Assembly: GCA_937949525.1 (NCBI GenBank)
Contig: CALEDT010000008.1
Coordinates: 1-64,000, forward strand
DNA: 64,000 nt
Source: an uncultured Burkholderiales bacterium
GTDB taxonomy: Bacteria; Pseudomonadota; Gammaproteobacteria; Burkholderiales; Thiobacillaceae
Direction: 5' to 3'
Positions 17,778 to 26,396 of the stretch are shown one piece after another. The position numbers were made by a program, and so were the translations under genes. The first letter of the stretch is position 1. Every line of letters begins with the position of its first letter. The notes beneath the pieces are model-generated. The model worked only from the letters and a program-made list of their open reading frames with translations, did no database searches and was not told where the DNA came from.

Positions 17778-18236
17778 TCAACAGTGGGCGCACGGCTCGA
17801 CGGGGAGCCCCAGGCGTATCCAGCCGGGGCCGGCGGCACTTCCGGCCATGCCTTCGCGTACGTTGTAAATTTGCGTGAAGCCCAGCCCGCGCAGCGCCTG
17901 TTGCAGTTGGGTGGTGCGGTTGCCGGTGCGGCAGATGATGGCCACGGGCGTGTCCCAATCGCCGCCGACTTCACGCAACAGAGCCTCGGCGAAACCCTGC
18001 GGACCACCCGGCTGGCGCATGTCCAGCCGGATGGCGCCCTGGGCGACGCCGGTCTGGCGCCACTCGTCCGGGCGACGGATGTCGACCAGTTTGAGCTCGC
18101 CGGCCTGCACGCGCTGAAAGGCTTCCGACGCGCTGATCTCGGGGCCGGTTTCATGTCGCGCGCAGGCGGCCAGGCTGATGCTCAACAGGGCCATGATCAA
18201 CGCGGCGATCCCCGCGTTGCGCAATTCGAACGGCAT
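17778..18236 (-). CDS. Rhodanese-domain lipoprotein
   Basis: A 152-residue single-domain rhodanese carrying an active-site Cys in CRTGNRT and ending GMAGS...EPCAHC. The N-terminus is a lipoprotein signal with lipobox LAAC followed by ARH, so it is likely anchored on the periplasmic side. The ATG at 18236 is chosen; an ATG directly before it (18239) sits too close to AGGAGG. Rhodaneses move sulfane sulfur, so an exported one in a putative sulfur oxidiser may handle sulfane sulfur from thiosulfate or polysulfide (inference). The extra C-terminal CAHC pair is unusual. Confidence 0.87.
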   Translation of the reverse strand: MPFELRNAGIAALIMALLSISLAACARHETGPEISASEAFQRVQAGELKLVDIRRPDEWRQTGVAQGAIRLDMRQPGGPQGFAEALLREVGGDWDTPVAIICRTGNRTTQLQQALRGLGFTQIYNVREGMAGSAAGPGWIRLGLPVEPCAHC

Positions 18237-18386
18237 CATCCCTCCTTCTCCGGTTCGTGAGGCGCAATCATAGGCAGCCGCGCGCAAGCAAAGTTCAACC
18301 GCGTCCGGCTTCCGTGCCGCAGCACGTGGTCAGGCTTGACCTACGGCCAAACGTGCGCGGGGCGTGGGAACGCACCCGCATCAGGA

Positions 18387-18392
18387 TAGAAT
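18387..18392 (+). promoter_or_regulatory. Possible -10 element of the ZIP transporter gene
   Basis: TAGAAT (five of six matches) lies 28 bases before the ATG at 18420. The hexamer at 17-base spacing (GTGGGA, 18364-18369) is a weak -35, so this is tentative. Confidence 0.3.
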
Positions 18393-18419
18393 CCGCATCC
18401 TTGCCGCCGCGCCATCCCC

Positions 18420-19229
18420 ATGAATCTGCTCACCGCCATCCTGCTCGCCAGCGCCGCCGGCGGCCTGCTCTCCGTGTTGCTTGCTGCCCTGGCGCTGCGC
18501 CTACGCGCCGAGTGGGTGCCGGTCATGATCAGCTATGCCATCGGTGCGCTGCTGGGTGCGGTGTTCCTGGAGATACTGCCGCACGCGCTGGAACTGACCG
18601 ACAGCGATCAAACCGTCGGTTCGGTGCTGCTGGGCGGCATCCTGGCCTTCTTCCTGCTGGAAAAGCTCGTGCTCTGGCGCCACTGCCACAGCGCGCACTG
18701 CGAGACGCATGGGCCGGAGGCGTTCGGCGCGCACGCCCATCATGCCGGGACCGATCACGACCACGGTCGCTCCGGCCTGATGATCACCGTGGGTGACACG
18801 GTGCACAACTTCGTCGACGGTGTCATGATCGCCGCGGCCTTCCTGGTGGATGTCAAGCTGGGCGTGGTCACCGCCTTCGCCATCGCCGCGCACGAAGTGC
18901 CGCAGGAACTCGGCGATTTTCTGATCCTGCTGCACTCCGGCTACAGCCGCTTGCAGGCGCTGGCGTTGAATCTGCTCAGCAGCGCGGCGATGATCGTCGG
19001 CGCGCTGCTGAGCTATTTCTTGTTGTCGCCGTTGCAGAGCCTGCTGCCGTACATGCTCGCCATCGCCGCGGCCGGCATGATCTACGTCGCCGTCGCCGAT
19101 CTCATCCCCGGCCTGCACAAACGCGCCGCGCTGAGCCAGACCGCCCAGCAGCTTGCGCTGATCTGCCTGGGCATCCTCACGGTCTGGGCGGCCGGCACGC
19201 TTGCGCATGAGTGGATGCATGAACACTGA
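18420..19229 (+). CDS. ZIP-family divalent metal transporter
   Basis: A 269-residue inner-membrane ZIP transporter with about eight transmembrane helices. The signature metal-binding helices are visible: [13 protein letters not shown] (TM4) and [12 protein letters not shown] (TM5). The variable loop before TM4 is rich in His ([25 protein letters not shown] region), as expected for zinc or other divalent metals. The stop overlaps the RimO start region. It may be co-transcribed with rimO; no regulator (Zur box) was recognised. Confidence 0.92.
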   Translation: MNLLTAILLASAAGGLLSVLLAALALRLRAEWVPVMISYAIGALLGAVFLEILPHALELTDSDQTVGSVLLGGILAFFLLEKLVLWRHCHSAHCETHGPEAFGAHAHHAGTDHDHGRSGLMITVGDTVHNFVDGVMIAAAFLVDVKLGVVTAFAIAAHEVPQELGDFLILLHSGYSRLQALALNLLSSAAMIVGALLSYFLLSPLQSLLPYMLAIAAAGMIYVAVADLIPGLHKRAALSQTAQQLALICLGILTVWAAGTLAHEWMHEH

Positions 19230-20574
19230 GATTCGCAATGGTTCGACGGCGGCGCGGCGCGATGTCCCGCGCGTCGGTTTCGTCTCGCTGGGTTGCCCGA
19301 AGGCGACGGTGGACAGTGAGCGCATCCTCACCCAGTTACGCGCCGAAGGCTATCGGATCGTCCCCAGCTATCGGGAAGCCGATCTGGTGGTGGTGAACAC
19401 CTGCGGCTTCATCGACGCGGCGGTGACGGAAAGCCTGGATGCCATCGGCGAGGCGCTGCGCGAAAACGGTAAGGTGATCGTCACCGGCTGCCTGGGCGCG
19501 CGCGAGGGGCTGGTCAGCGCGGCGCATCCGCGGGTGCTGGCGGTGACCGGTCCGCACGCCACCGACGAGGTGATGGCGGCGGTGCATGCGCATCTGCCCA
19601 AGCCGCACGACCCCTACGCCGATCTGATTCCGCCCGGAGGGCTCAAGCTCACGCCGCGTCATTACGCCTGGCTGAAGATATCCGAGGGCTGCAACCACCG
19701 CTGTACCTTCTGCATCATCCCCTCCATGCGCGGCGACCTGGTGTCCCGGCCGGTCGGCGAGGTGCTGTCCGAGGCCGAGGCGCTGGTCGGCGCGGGCGTC
19801 AAGGAACTGCTGATCGTATCGCAGGACACCAGCGCCTATGGCGTGGACCTGAAATATCGCACTGGCTTCTGGCACGGCCGCCCGGTCAGGACGCGCATGC
19901 TGGAGCTGGCGCGTGAGCTGGGTGGTCTGGGCGTGTGGGTGCGCCTGCACTATGTCTATCCCTATCCCAGCGTCGACGAGGTCATCCCGCTGATGGCCGA
20001 GGGCCGTATCCTGCCCTATCTGGACGTGCCCTTTCAGCATGCCAGCCCGCGTCTGCTCAAGGCCATGAAGCGTCCGGCGCACGCCGAGAACACGCTGCGG
20101 CGCATCGAGCGCTGGCGCGGGATCTGTCCCGATCTGGTGCTGCGCAGCACGTTCATCGTCGGCTTTCCCGGCGAGACCGAGGACGATTTCGAGGAATTGC
20201 TCGATTTCCTGCGCGCGGCGCGTCTGGATCGTGTCGGCTGCTTCACCTATTCGCCGGTGGATGGTGCTGCCGCCAATGCCTTGCCCGACCCGGTGGACGA
20301 GGACGTCAAGCAGGATCGTCTGGCGCGCTTCATGCAGGTGCAGGCCGAGATCAGTGCGGACAAGCTGCGCGCCCGGCGCGGCAGCGTGATGACCGTTCTG
20401 GTCGACGAGGTCGGTGGCGGGCGCGCGTTGGCGCGCAGCCCGGCGGATGCGCCGGAGATCGATGGCGTGGTGCACATCGCGCGCGGCAGCGACCTGCGGC
20501 CGGGGGATTTCGTCCGGGTGCGCATCACGCGCTCGGATGATCACGACCTGTGGGGCAAGCCGGTCGATGCCTGA
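19219..20574 (+). CDS. rimO: Ribosomal protein S12 methylthiotransferase (RimO)
   Basis: A 451-residue radical-SAM methylthiotransferase that adds a methylthio group to the conserved Asp of ribosomal protein S12. The N-terminal UPF0004 cluster cysteines are Cys26 ([15 protein letters not shown]), Cys62 and Cys91. The radical-SAM motif is CNHRCTFC (158, 162, 165), and a C-terminal TRAM domain ends in [11 protein letters not shown] 19219 is chosen by comparison with the family; TTG 19201 and ATG 19207 are in frame upstream. The gene overlaps the ZIP gene end by 11 bases. Confidence 0.96.
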   Translation: MNTEIRNGSTAARRDVPRVGFVSLGCPKATVDSERILTQLRAEGYRIVPSYREADLVVVNTCGFIDAAVTESLDAIGEALRENGKVIVTGCLGAREGLVSAAHPRVLAVTGPHATDEVMAAVHAHLPKPHDPYADLIPPGGLKLTPRHYAWLKISEGCNHRCTFCIIPSMRGDLVSRPVGEVLSEAEALVGAGVKELLIVSQDTSAYGVDLKYRTGFWHGRPVRTRMLELARELGGLGVWVRLHYVYPYPSVDEVIPLMAEGRILPYLDVPFQHASPRLLKAMKRPAHAENTLRRIERWRGICPDLVLRSTFIVGFPGETEDDFEELLDFLRAARLDRVGCFTYSPVDGAAANALPDPVDEDVKQDRLARFMQVQAEISADKLRARRGSVMTVLVDEVGGGRALARSPADAPEIDGVVHIARGSDLRPGDFVRVRITRSDDHDLWGKPVDA

Positions 20575-20646
20575 GTCGCGACGCATTGCCGGGCGTAACC
20601 CCCGGCTAGCCGTTGGCAGCTACCGGCGTAGCGGCGAAGGCGAACG

Positions 20647-21435
20647 ATGAGCGGGTTTCCCACGCCCCGCCGGGCGGCGTTGATCCTGCTGCTGGCCGCC
20701 GCCACCGCGCTGGCATGGCTGGGGCCGTTGGACCGCCATGCCGCCGCACAGGCGGAGGACGGACTAAAACGCGCCCTGATCAGTTTCGCCACGGCGCGCG
20801 CGCTCAACGCGGTCATTTCCGTGCTGGCGGGTACGGAAGTGAGTGGCGGCGTGGTGGTCGGGGTCAAGCTGGCGCCCGGCCAGGTACTCGATCCGGTCAA
20901 CGACCTGATCGAGCGGTTCTCCAACCTGATGCTCGCCGCCAGCATCGCCTTCGGCGCGCAACTGCTGTTGATGAAGATGGGCGCGTCCTGGGTCATGTCG
21001 GCATTGTTGACGCTGGCCGCACTCGCCTGGATCGTGCCGTATTGGCGCGGGCGGGCGCCTCCGGACTGGTTGACGCGGGTGCTGGTGGCCTTGCTGCTGG
21101 TGCGCTTCATCCTGCCGGTGGCGGCGCTGGGTAGTGATCTGGCCTACCACGCCTTCATGGCCGGTGAGTACCAGACCAGCCAGCGCGGTATCGAACGTTC
21201 CGCCGCCTCGTTGGGCGCGCTCGGCGCCGTGGAGCTGAAGGAGAAGACGCGCTGGTGGGATGTCGCCGGCAAACTGGAGGAGTTCAAGCAGGCGGCGGAG
21301 GATGTGGTCGAGCACAGCATCCGCCTGGCAGTGGTGTTCCTGCTGCAAACCGTGGTGCTGCCGCTGCTGGTGATGTGGCTGTTGCTGCGCGCCAGCCGCC
21401 TGCTCTGGCTGCCGCGTCAAGCGCCGCCGCTCTGA
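20647..21435 (+). CDS. Multi-pass membrane protein of unknown function
   Basis: A 262-residue protein with about four to five hydrophobic segments: residues 10-28, a paired region near 95-140, one near 140-165, and a C-terminal helix at 230-250. Between them lies a periplasmic or cytoplasmic helical stretch (KLEEFKQAAEDVVEHSIRLA). No known family is recognised with confidence. It follows rimO by about 70 bases. The 3' end overlaps the convergent CDF transporter by 19 bases. Confidence 0.7.
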   Translation: MSGFPTPRRAALILLLAAATALAWLGPLDRHAAAQAEDGLKRALISFATARALNAVISVLAGTEVSGGVVVGVKLAPGQVLDPVNDLIERFSNLMLAASIAFGAQLLLMKMGASWVMSALLTLAALAWIVPYWRGRAPPDWLTRVLVALLLVRFILPVAALGSDLAYHAFMAGEYQTSQRGIERSAASLGALGAVELKEKTRWWDVAGKLEEFKQAAEDVVEHSIRLAVVFLLQTVVLPLLVMWLLLRASRLLWLPRQAPPL

Positions 21436-22067
21436 TCGGGCGCGGTTGACGCGAGACCGGCGGCGCGCAGTTCGCGGCGCGCCGCGCCGATCACGCGTCC
21501 GGCGGAACGCATCAGCAACAGCGCCAACGCGCCGCCGACGACGAGATCGGGCCAGGCCGAGCCGGTGAGCCATACGCCCCCGGCGGCGAGAAATACCGCG
21601 ATGTTGCCGGCGATGTCGTTGCGCGAGCACTCCCAGACCGAGCTCATGTTGATGTCCTCATGGCGATGTCGCCATAGCAGGCCCAGGCATACCCCATTGG
21701 CGATCAGGCCCAGCACGCTGAACAGCCCCATGACCTCGAACAGCGGCTCACCCGGCACCCAAATGCGGTAGACGACGTGGCCGAGCACCACCGTGGCGGC
21801 GAGCAGGATCAAAGCACCCTTGAACAGCGCCACGCGCGCCTTCGCCGCGGTTCCCCGCGCCACCACATACAGGCTGAGTGCGTAGGTGAGGGCGTCGCCC
21901 AGGTTGTCCAGGCTGTCGGACAGCAGCGCTGCGGAATCGCCATGCAGCGCGGCAGCGGCGATGACCAGGAACATGATGGCGTTGATCGCCAGTACCCAGC
22001 GCAACGTGGCGCGCTGGCGCGCGTGCACGGCGTTCAGCGCGCAGTCGTCAGCGCACGTGCACGGCAT
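21417..22067 (-). CDS. Cation diffusion facilitator-family transporter
   Basis: A 216-residue membrane protein of the CDF/cation-efflux fold. It has about six transmembrane helices. The metal-site helices carry HGDSAALLSDSLDNLGDALTY (TM2) and SSVWECSRNDIAGNIAVF (TM5), where the usual HD pair becomes ND. The N-terminus is Cys-rich (CTCADDC), possibly a metal-sensing or binding tail. The short length lacks the usual C-terminal cytoplasmic domain. It exports divalent metal, specificity unknown. It starts nine bases after the MoxR gene on the same strand. Confidence 0.85.
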   Translation of the reverse strand: MPCTCADDCALNAVHARQRATLRWVLAINAIMFLVIAAAALHGDSAALLSDSLDNLGDALTYALSLYVVARGTAAKARVALFKGALILLAATVVLGHVVYRIWVPGEPLFEVMGLFSVLGLIANGVCLGLLWRHRHEDINMSSVWECSRNDIAGNIAVFLAAGGVWLTGSAWPDLVVGGALALLLMRSAGRVIGAARRELRAAGLASTAPDQSGGA

Positions 22068-22076
22068 GCCGGCTCC

Positions 22077-22991
22077 TCATGGAATGGGTACTTGCAGCAA
22101 GATGCGCGCCGCCCAGTCGTCATCACCCGCCGAAACCCCGACGGCGGGGAACAGGCGATGGGTGACGAGCGCTGGCAGCACGGCGCGCACGTCCTCGGGC
22201 TGGGTGAAATCGCGTCCCGCCAGGTGCGCCCAGGCGCGCGCCGCGTGCAGCAGGCCGAGCCCGGCACGGGGCGACAGGCCGGCGGCGAAGCGGGCATCGT
22301 CGCGGCTGGCGCCGATCAGCGCCTGCACGTAATCGAGCAGGGGATCGGCCACATGCACGTCGCGCACGCGCCGCTGTTGCTCGACGAACTGCGCCGGCGC
22401 CAGCACCGGCCGCAGCGCGCGCAACAGGTCCCGGCGATCCTCGCCGCGCAGCAGCGCGCGTTCGGCCGAGCGCGCCGGATAGCCGAGGCGGATGCGCAGC
22501 AGAAAGCGGTCGAGCTGGGATTCGGGCAGCGGAAAGGTGCCGACCTGATCACTGGGGTTCTGCGTGGCGATGACGAAGAACGGCTCCGGCAGCGGGCGGG
22601 TCTCGCCCTCGATGGATACCTGGCCTTCTTCCATCGCCTCCAGCAGCGCGCTCTGCGCCTTCGGGCTGGCGCGATTGATCTCGTCGGCCAGGATCACCTG
22701 CGCAAAGATCGGGCCTGCGTGGAAGCTGAAGCCGCCGCTTTCCCGGTCATAGATCGCAGCCCCCAGGATGTCGGCCGGCAGCAAATCGCTGGTGAACTGG
22801 ATGCGGTGGAAATCCAGGCCCAGCACGCACGCCAGCGCGTGCGCCAGCGTGGTCTTGCCGACCCCGGGCACGTCCTCGATCAGCAGATGGCCGCGTGCCA
22901 GAAGACAGGCCAGGCACAGGCGGGTCTGCGCCGGCTTGCCGAGCACGATGTGGTCGAGCTGCTCCAGCACGGGGGCGAACAGGGGGTTCAT
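22077..22991 (-). CDS. MoxR-family AAA+ ATPase
   Basis: A 304-residue cytoplasmic AAA+ ATPase. Walker A is GVGKTTLAHALA, Walker B is ILADEINRA, sensor 1 is ATQNPSDQVGTFPLPESQLDRF, and the lid is SPRAGLGLLHAARAWA. MoxR ATPases act as chaperones for protein complexes and usually sit beside DUF58 and VWA genes. No such partner is present here; the neighbours are a CDF transporter and a transglycosylase. The client is therefore unknown. Confidence 0.93.
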   Translation of the reverse strand: MNPLFAPVLEQLDHIVLGKPAQTRLCLACLLARGHLLIEDVPGVGKTTLAHALACVLGLDFHRIQFTSDLLPADILGAAIYDRESGGFSFHAGPIFAQVILADEINRASPKAQSALLEAMEEGQVSIEGETRPLPEPFFVIATQNPSDQVGTFPLPESQLDRFLLRIRLGYPARSAERALLRGEDRRDLLRALRPVLAPAQFVEQQRRVRDVHVADPLLDYVQALIGASRDDARFAAGLSPRAGLGLLHAARAWAHLAGRDFTQPEDVRAVLPALVTHRLFPAVGVSAGDDDWAARILLQVPIP

Positions 22992-23036
22992 CGGCGGCTC
23001 GGCTCCCGGCCTCGAAGGATGGCAGCCGGAGCGCGC

Positions 23037-24272
23037 TCAGCGTTCACCGGCGGATTCAAGCACCAGCCGATCATGCAGCGCCAGCGACGCGTGCCCGTCG
23101 GCGGGCAACCCCGATGCGTCCTGATAGGCGCGGATCGCCGCGCGCGTGCGCGGGCCCGGTACACCATCCGCGTCGCCGGCATCGAAACCCCGTTCGGTCA
23201 GCAGGGCCTGGATGCGCGCGATCTGGTCGCGGCTGAGCCGGCGGTTGTCCAGGTCCGCGCCACGGCTGAGGGCGGGCAGACCTTGCAGGCGGTCGGCCAG
23301 GTGGCCGACCGACAAGGCATAGTTGATCGATCGGTTCCACGCCATGATCACTTCGAAATTGCGATAGACCAGGAATGCCGGTCCGGTGTGGCCCTGCGGC
23401 ATCAGTATGGCGCCGGGCTGGTCGGAATCCGGCAGGGGTGATCCGTCGGGCAGTGTGACGCCGCGCGCCGCCCACGCGCGCACCGGCCGTTTGATGTCCA
23501 GCCGCGCCTGGGCATAGTCGAAACCCGCCGGCAGGCGGACTTCCCGACCCCAAAGCTCGCCCGCGCGCCAGCCGGCGCGACGCAGATAGTTGCCGGCCGA
23601 ATGGAAGGCGTCGGGCAGCGACCGCCAGATGTCCTTGCGCCCGTCACCATCACCGTCCACGGCATAGGCCAGGAAGGTCGAAGGCATGAACTGCATCTGC
23701 CCCATCGCGCCCGCCCAGGAACCCCGCATGTCGGCCGCGGCGATGTGGCCCTGGTCGATGATGCGCAGCGCATTGAGCAACTCGCCGCGGAAAAACGCCG
23801 AGCGCCGGGTGTCCCAGGCCAGCGTGGCCAGTGCCGCGGGTGTGGGCAGGTCACCCATGAAGCTGCCGTAGTTGCTCTCCAGGCCCCAGAATGCGACCAG
23901 GATGGCCGGCGGTACGCCGTAGATGCGTTGCACCTCGTCGAGCAACGTCCGTTGCTCGCGCAGCTTCTCCTGGCCCTGGGCAATGCGGCGTGCGTTGACG
24001 CGACGCTCCAGGTAATCGACAAAGGTGTCGACGAACTCCGGCTGTCGCTGGTCCAGTTCCAGCACTCGCGCGAGCGGTTCGACACCGCCGAGCGCCGCCT
24101 CCAGCGTCGCGGCGGAGATGCCGCGCGCCAGGGCATCGGCGCGGAAGTCCTCGAGCCAACCGGCGAAGTCGCGCCCCTGCGTGGGTGCGGCGCTCTGGGC
24201 GAGGCCGGGCGCCGGCATCGCCAGCGTCAGGCAGAACAGGACGATGCCGAGGAACTGAGCGTCTGCCCGCAT
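23037..24272 (-). CDS. Lytic murein transglycosylase (MltB-like) with peptidoglycan-binding domain
   Basis: A 411-residue secreted murein transglycosylase that cleaves peptidoglycan glycan strands to 1,6-anhydro products. A signal peptide is followed by an SLT-type catalytic domain with AFWGLESNYGSFMG (catalytic Glu), GSWAGAMGQMQFMPSTF and DGDGDGRKDIW. The last 60 residues are a PG_binding_1 domain (LSRDQIARIQALLTERGFDAGDADGVPGPRTRAAIRAYQ in pieces). The ATG at 24272 is chosen because it places the signal peptide at the N-terminus. It lies four bases beyond the stop of the HicA-like gene. Confidence 0.93.
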   Translation of the reverse strand: MRADAQFLGIVLFCLTLAMPAPGLAQSAAPTQGRDFAGWLEDFRADALARGISAATLEAALGGVEPLARVLELDQRQPEFVDTFVDYLERRVNARRIAQGQEKLREQRTLLDEVQRIYGVPPAILVAFWGLESNYGSFMGDLPTPAALATLAWDTRRSAFFRGELLNALRIIDQGHIAAADMRGSWAGAMGQMQFMPSTFLAYAVDGDGDGRKDIWRSLPDAFHSAGNYLRRAGWRAGELWGREVRLPAGFDYAQARLDIKRPVRAWAARGVTLPDGSPLPDSDQPGAILMPQGHTGPAFLVYRNFEVIMAWNRSINYALSVGHLADRLQGLPALSRGADLDNRRLSRDQIARIQALLTERGFDAGDADGVPGPRTRAAIRAYQDASGLPADGHASLALHDRLVLESAGER

Positions 24273-24276
24273 GCCG

Positions 24277-24558
24277 TCAGGGCCCGTTGCCGGCTTCGTA
24301 GAGCGACGGCGTGACGCGTGCCGAGGCGAGGTACTGGCGCAGATGCTTGATGTCCTGTTTGCTGAACGTGTTGCTGTGATGCGGATGGTGCAGCACGCCT
24401 TCCACCCCGTTGAGGCGCACACGGAAGCGAGCACCCTCGATCGGTTCGACTGTGGCGCCCAGGTGGTGCAGCAGGGATTCCACTTCACGCCAATGGATGT
24501 TGGCGCTGATGGGATCATGGAATATCAGGCGGATCAGATTCTGATGCTTGGTACTCAT
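24277..24558 (-). CDS. HicA-like mRNA interferase family protein, no HicB partner
   Basis: A 93-residue protein with the double-stranded-RNA-binding-like fold of HicA. It begins MSTKHQNLIRLIFHDP, contains IHWREVESLLHHLGATVEP and GARFRVRLNGVEGVLHHPH, and ends in KQDIKHLRQYLASARV. The subfamily is commonly annotated as a HicA toxin. The usual catalytic His in a GSHH-type turn is not visible; the turn reads EGARF. No antitoxin gene (HicB) is adjacent on either side. It may be a solitary or inactive member. Confidence 0.65.
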   Translation of the reverse strand: MSTKHQNLIRLIFHDPISANIHWREVESLLHHLGATVEPIEGARFRVRLNGVEGVLHHPHHSNTFSKQDIKHLRQYLASARVTPSLYEAGNGP

Positions 24559-24676
24559 GAGTCGGTTCCGGTGAGGCGCTCAGCGTGACGGCTCAATATG
24601 CGCCGGTATGTTGCCGAAATGTAGCAACCGGCCAAGGGTCGGGCAAACCGCAGCATCATCGAAAAGGAAAGGCATC

Positions 24677-24925
24677 ATGGTCGAATCGGGTCGGCAATCG
24701 GTGGACGGCAGCCAGGAGCGGCGTACCCGCCCGGACCTGCGTCGGATTTTCAGTGACGTGGTGGCCTGCGTCGAACCGTTCGTCGCGCGCGGCGGGCTCA
24801 ACGGTCAGCCTGCGGAATACTGGGCGATCCATGCGGTCAGCGATCGCTTCCCGCAACTGGCGGGACAGGATGCGCGTACATTGGTCGCCGCGGCCTTGCG
24901 TTATCTGGGCGAACGGGGGCGGTGA
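24677..24925 (+). CDS. Short soluble protein of unknown function
   Basis: An 82-residue protein with a strong ribosome binding site (AAGGAAAGG eight bases before the ATG at 24677). It is likely a single helical bundle: TRPDLRRIFSDVVACVEPFVARGG, then EYWAIHAVSDRFPQ and a C-terminal helix ARTLVAAALRYLGERG. No signal peptide or known motif was recognised. It converges on the YkgJ-type gene with nine bases between the stops. Confidence 0.65.
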   Translation: MVESGRQSVDGSQERRTRPDLRRIFSDVVACVEPFVARGGLNGQPAEYWAIHAVSDRFPQLAGQDARTLVAAALRYLGERGR

Positions 24926-24933
24926 CGGTCGCG

Positions 24934-25578
24934 TCACGATTCGCCGGCCGCGCCGACCTGAGTGCCCGCGGACAGGCGGGCCGCCAGGTTCTCCCAGCGT
25001 ATCTCGCGCAGACTCTGGGCCAAGCGGTGCACCTCGCCGGTCTCGACCTGACGCCGCCGTTCGCGCCCGTCGTGCACGCCATGGTGTCGCAGCATCTCGC
25101 GCAAGGCCTCGTGCTTGAGCTGGCGATCCGGACGCAGCACCTCACCCGGGCGGGTGTGGAAGGCATCCTCCCCGGGGGCGCAGGTCCGATCGAACACATT
25201 GAAGTGGCGGCAGGCCATCGGGCGCAGCGGGTGGATCGCACATGCCTCGTCGAGCAGGAACGGGCAGGCGTCGATGGCGCGGTGGTTGGCCAGTTGCGTG
25301 GCCAGACGCATGCGTGTCGGCGCTTCCAGCTTCTCCAGCACGTACCAGGCGATACCCATCAGTTCCAGCGGGTAGACGGGGATGTCGACATGGCTGCGGC
25401 AACAGTTGGCACAGCCGCGCGCACACGCCAGTTTGCGTCCGTCGGCGCGCAGTGCGGCGGCAACACCCCGATCGGTGATGTGCTGCACCTGCAACAGCAG
25501 CGCGAGCCAGGGCAGGCGTTTTTCGTCGGCGGCAAACGTCAGGCGGCCGGGCGGAGGGACCATGGCGGGGCGTTTCAA
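24934..25578 (-). CDS. YkgJ-family cysteine-cluster protein
   Basis: A 214-residue soluble protein with the UPF0153/YkgJ cysteine cluster that binds zinc or iron: CARGCANCCR, then CPFLLDEACAIHPLRPMACR (pieces), and CAPGEDAF. The function is unknown in the family. The start ATG at 25578 overlaps the stop of the GcvR-like gene (ATGA), so the two are translated together; an internal ATG at 25563 is less likely. Confidence 0.87.
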   Translation of the reverse strand: MKRPAMVPPPGRLTFAADEKRLPWLALLLQVQHITDRGVAAALRADGRKLACARGCANCCRSHVDIPVYPLELMGIAWYVLEKLEAPTRMRLATQLANHRAIDACPFLLDEACAIHPLRPMACRHFNVFDRTCAPGEDAFHTRPGEVLRPDRQLKHEALREMLRHHGVHDGRERRRQVETGEVHRLAQSLREIRWENLAARLSAGTQVGAAGES

Positions 25579-26111
25579 CCGCGGTCCGGTTCCATGACCG
25601 CGTCGAGGTTGAGGTTGTCGCAGTAATCAAAGAAATCGCCGCGCAGGGTGGGCAAGTGCAGATCCGCCGGCACGCCGATGACGATGTTGACCGAGAACAT
25701 GGGCGTTCCGGTGTGCGGCGCGGGATAGGTTTCCGTCGCCAGTTCCTCGATGTTGATGCCCTGGCGCGCAAAGAAGTCGGCCAGGCTGTGCACGATGCCC
25801 GGATGATCCATGGCCACTACGTTGACCCGGTAGGGGATCAGCGGTGTCTTGCGTTCGGCCGGGCGGGTACGCTTGTGGGTGATGGCCAGACCCAGTTCGG
25901 TACCGATCTGCCCGAGCCGGTCCTCCAGTTTGGTCAGCGCGTTCCACGGCCCGGAGATCAGCATCAGGATGGCGAACTGGCCGCCCAGCACCGCCATGCG
26001 CGACTCCTCGATATTGCAGCCCGCTTCGGCGATGCGGCTGGTGAAGCGCTGCACCAGGCCGATCTTGTCCTCGCCGGAAGCAGTGATGGCGAGATAGTCG
26101 ATGTTGCTCAT
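25575..26111 (-). CDS. GcvR-like two-ACT-domain regulator
   Basis: A 178-residue soluble protein with two ACT domains, as in the glycine-cleavage repressor protein GcvR. The first ACT is DYLAITASGEDKIGLVQRFTSRIAEAGCNIEESRMAVLGGQFAILM (pieces). The second is RVNVVAMDHPGIVHSLADFFARQGINIEEL. GcvR binds glycine and blocks the activator GcvA. No gcvA or gcvTHP gene is in the window, so the exact role is inferred from domain architecture only. It overlaps the YkgJ gene. Confidence 0.85.
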   Translation of the reverse strand: MSNIDYLAITASGEDKIGLVQRFTSRIAEAGCNIEESRMAVLGGQFAILMLISGPWNALTKLEDRLGQIGTELGLAITHKRTRPAERKTPLIPYRVNVVAMDHPGIVHSLADFFARQGINIEELATETYPAPHTGTPMFSVNIVIGVPADLHLPTLRGDFFDYCDNLNLDAVMEPDRG

Positions 26112-26212
26112 GGCATGTCCGTCGGATTGCGATCGGGCGCCATTGTACCGGTTCGCCGCCGCCTTGCCGGTTCCCTTGGCGGTGGGCCGGACCCAACCGC
26201 GAGGGACGAGCC

Positions 26213-26245
26213 GTCATCGCGAGCGCGCCGTAGCGATCCAGGGGT
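26213..26245 (+). repeat. Dispersed hairpin repeat, copy 3
   Basis: CGTCATCGCGAGCGC on the left and GTAGCGATCCAGGGG on the right. The arms are ATCGC (26216-26220) and GCGAT (26233-26237) around a 12-base loop. Relative to copy 1 the central T-A pair of the stem has become C-G, which keeps the pairing. It lies between the GcvR-like gene and the ParA-like gene. Confidence 0.55.
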
Positions 26246-26396
26246 TTGCACGGGCGCGACGGTGGCCGCTGCATCGCCGCGGCGCCGGGCGACTTGCAAT
26301 CACGGCGAAGACGTTGCGGTTGGTGTATCCGTTCCGCGATGCAAGCAGATCACGCAGGCGCTACCATTCCAGACCCGTTCACATCGAGGCAGCGAC

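Noticed and set aside
20577-20646. GC-rich hairpins after rimO
   Set aside because: Short stems such as GCCGGG/CCCGGC are present, but no T-run follows; they do not meet the standard for a terminator.
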